Source: Epithemia pelagica
Taxonomy: Eukaryota; Bacillariophyta; Bacillariophyceae; Surirellales; Surirellaceae
DNA: 64,000 nucleotides
NCBI GenBank assembly: GCA_946965045.2
Contig: OX337228.1
Location: 372,001-436,000 of the forward strand
Direction of reading: 5' to 3'
The translations under genes were made by a program, and so were the position numbers. Within the stretch, counting starts at the first letter, position 1. Each line of letters begins with the position of its first letter. Of the stretch, positions 62,230 through 64,000 are shown piece by piece. The notes under the pieces were generated by a model that was given only the letters and a program-made list of their open reading frames with translations, had not been told where the DNA came from and searched no databases.

Positions 62230-64000
62230 AACACGGCCATCGTCTCCCAAGAAAATGTCCGTCCAACGATGTGCTCACTTGTACTTGGCCGCAGCGGCCC
62301 AACGGAACAACAAAGGAGGGGGGTACCAAACAAACCCAAAACAAAATAGAACCCATCCAAATGCATATATTTTAGAGTGGGTATCACCAAACTTGCTGTA
62401 GAACCATGATAAAACGTTCAGGCTGAAAAAGTAGTGGATTCTCACTGGTTGCGTGTCGTATCACTCAGTTCCTTACTTCAAAGTCCCAACTTGGTTCTAC
62501 GCATCCTGAGAGTCACCAGGTACATTTCGGTGGCAGCCTTGGAACAAGAACAACCACAACCGCAAACACAGAACAAAACCACCACCAATAATACAAAAGA
62601 TACTCATCATGTGCGGGTCTTGAACTTTGTGGCCGAAATTGTGGAATGTGCCTTCCACAATCGAGGTGCCGACCGAATTTCGGGAAAGGTCCAACGCTTT
62701 GTGCGACAAACGGGTTTGCCACATGCCGCTGTGCAACGAATTGCCCGTGTCGTGTTTCAAGCCATGGCCTATGAAAACATGTTGGCCTTTGAAGTCGGCA
62801 ACAATACCTTGCTCATTCGGGATTTACAACAAGCCGGTGCGTCTCCACCCCATTCCTGGTTCGGACCCAGTCCCCATATCGGTCAAGACCGGTGTATTTT
62901 GAATACGCAGAAAATTGTGCAAATGGTCCTGGATATTGTGGAACCCAACCAAAAGCTCATTGGGAGACCGGGCTTTTGGGGCATTGAATTTGACGAACTC
63001 CGTCGTCCGGCCACGGGCATTCGGGGAGATTTGGACGAAACCTTGGCGGGAAAAATTCTACCCGAAGTGATTGCCATTGCGTGGGCCGCTCCCTGGCACC
63101 AATTGCCGGAGGTCCCACAACTCCTCCCAGTCCTCCACATGCTGCATCAACAGGTCCGAACCCGTGGCCAGGACTGCACAGCGCCCGTTCCAGTCGCTCT
63201 CACGTTTGGTCTGCATGCCATGCTCACCGCCATTTTGGTCATTCAAGAAAATGGAGATTTAGCACGGTTGGCCTCGTACACCATACAATCCTACAACAAA
63301 CTCTTTTCGCAGTTGCAGCGGATACAGGAAGATCCTTCCAAATCTTCGTCATCATCGTCACCTGGAACACAGAATGCGCCCACCTTTTATGCCAATGTAC
63401 AACTGTTTGGCAATGTAGTTCATTTTGCCCAGCCAGTGTCTGCCACAAACTACGATACTCGACTAGCCTTTTTGGATCCTTCCGAAACGGAGCGACTGGC
63501 CTGTTGGAACCCGGTAGTGGGTGGAGAGTACCTGCTGTATGGAACCTACATGTGCTCCATCGCTCTTGGGTCCGCTACCATTGATTCCTTGGGACAACTT
63601 CGAATGACCCTCCACTTGTATCATGCAATGAAATCCCAACTGTCTCCATCACAGATGGATGAACTAAAAGTACCCTTTCTGGAGAATCTCGACCAGGTCT
63701 TTTCCAAGACCAAGGCAATCTGGGTAGCAGGACGTGCCCTAGTAGAAAAGGGTTCCTTTTCCAAACAGTTTTGGATGGCCTGGGGTATGAGCTCGACACA
63801 GGCATCCCAGCAGGCCTCTTCCGTATTGGGTGGTGACGAGCAGGAGCCTTTTGCTGCCTCTCTGCAACGACGTGCACAAATGAATAGCCGATTGCCGGAC
63901 CAAGGTCTCAGGTATGATGATGATGAGATATGCTGCGTTTTCCCTTTTTCCACTTTTCTGTGCTTTCTTGAGTGACATGTGTACATAGTATTGTAAAACA
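62230..64000 (+). repeat. Direct segmental duplication, copy 2 (runs off window)
   Basis: Matches 48082-49852 with one observed base change. Upstream flanks of the two copies are unrelated, so the junction at 62230 marks the breakpoint. Confidence 0.9.
62255..64000 (+). CDS. Second copy of the gene of unknown function, 3' end beyond window
   Basis: ATG 62255, first exon to 62322, second exon to 63911 (donor AG|GTATGA), then intron to the window end. Sequence as in 48107-49852, with one missense difference (DARLA to DTRLA). Whether the last exons exist, or carry the 23-bp duplication seen in copy 1, cannot be told. Confidence 0.55.

Overview
The window is nuclear eukaryotic DNA and looks like a transposon-rich diatom (stramenopile) genome. 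The evidence is a copia element whose protease carries a DSHADT motif, short GT-AG introns of 60-230 bp, type II Golgi glycosyltransferases with Gln/Thr/Asn-rich stems, a Crinkler-RHS-type NTPase-nuclease pair and a Crypton-like tyrosine recombinase. A large-genome pennate diatom such as Seminavis is my guess from style only. I saw no rRNA, tRNA, CRISPR array or bacterial operon.

The main architecture is a large inverted duplication. The left arm (1-14905) and right arm (23880-45772, opposite strand) carry the same genes: a glycosyltransferase-like gene, a truncated GT10 paralogue, a kelch-repeat gene, a GT10 fucosyltransferase, and a P-loop NTPase/PD-(D/E)XK gene. Without later insertions the arms are about 8.8 and 8.6 kb. 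Each arm was then invaded separately. In the left arm a tandem pair of Crypton-like elements (565-6674) splits the glycosyltransferase gene. In the right arm a copia retrotransposon (23964-30269, 5-bp target duplication) and a hAT transposon (30324-37252, 8-bp target duplication) sit in sequence whose uninterrupted counterpart survives in the left arm. The kelch gene is broken differently in each arm.

The spacer (14906-23879) holds palindromic repeats, a decayed three-gene DNA transposon (15267-21804) nested in a Mutator-like non-autonomous element, and about 1.4 kb without genes. To the right of the right arm lies a four-exon gene of unknown function (48107-51147). Its first 1.77 kb recurs almost identically at 62230-64000, 14,148 bp downstream. 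Between the two copies lie a dead Ty3/gypsy element (51351-58040) and two Mutator-like elements with 10-bp target duplications. One of these is itself split by a 999-bp non-autonomous hAT and contains a Crypton-type hairpin.

The most unusual content is a hAT transposon carrying, besides its transposase, a convergent gene for an endonuclease III (NTH1)-like HhH-GPD DNA glycosylase. Also notable are the seven-exon Crypton recombinase with two SUMO-interaction-like motifs and a relative integrated directly beside it, and an apparent spliceosomal intron that would join gag to pol in the gypsy element. Host genes here look like Golgi glycosylation functions. Nearly everything else is transposon-derived.
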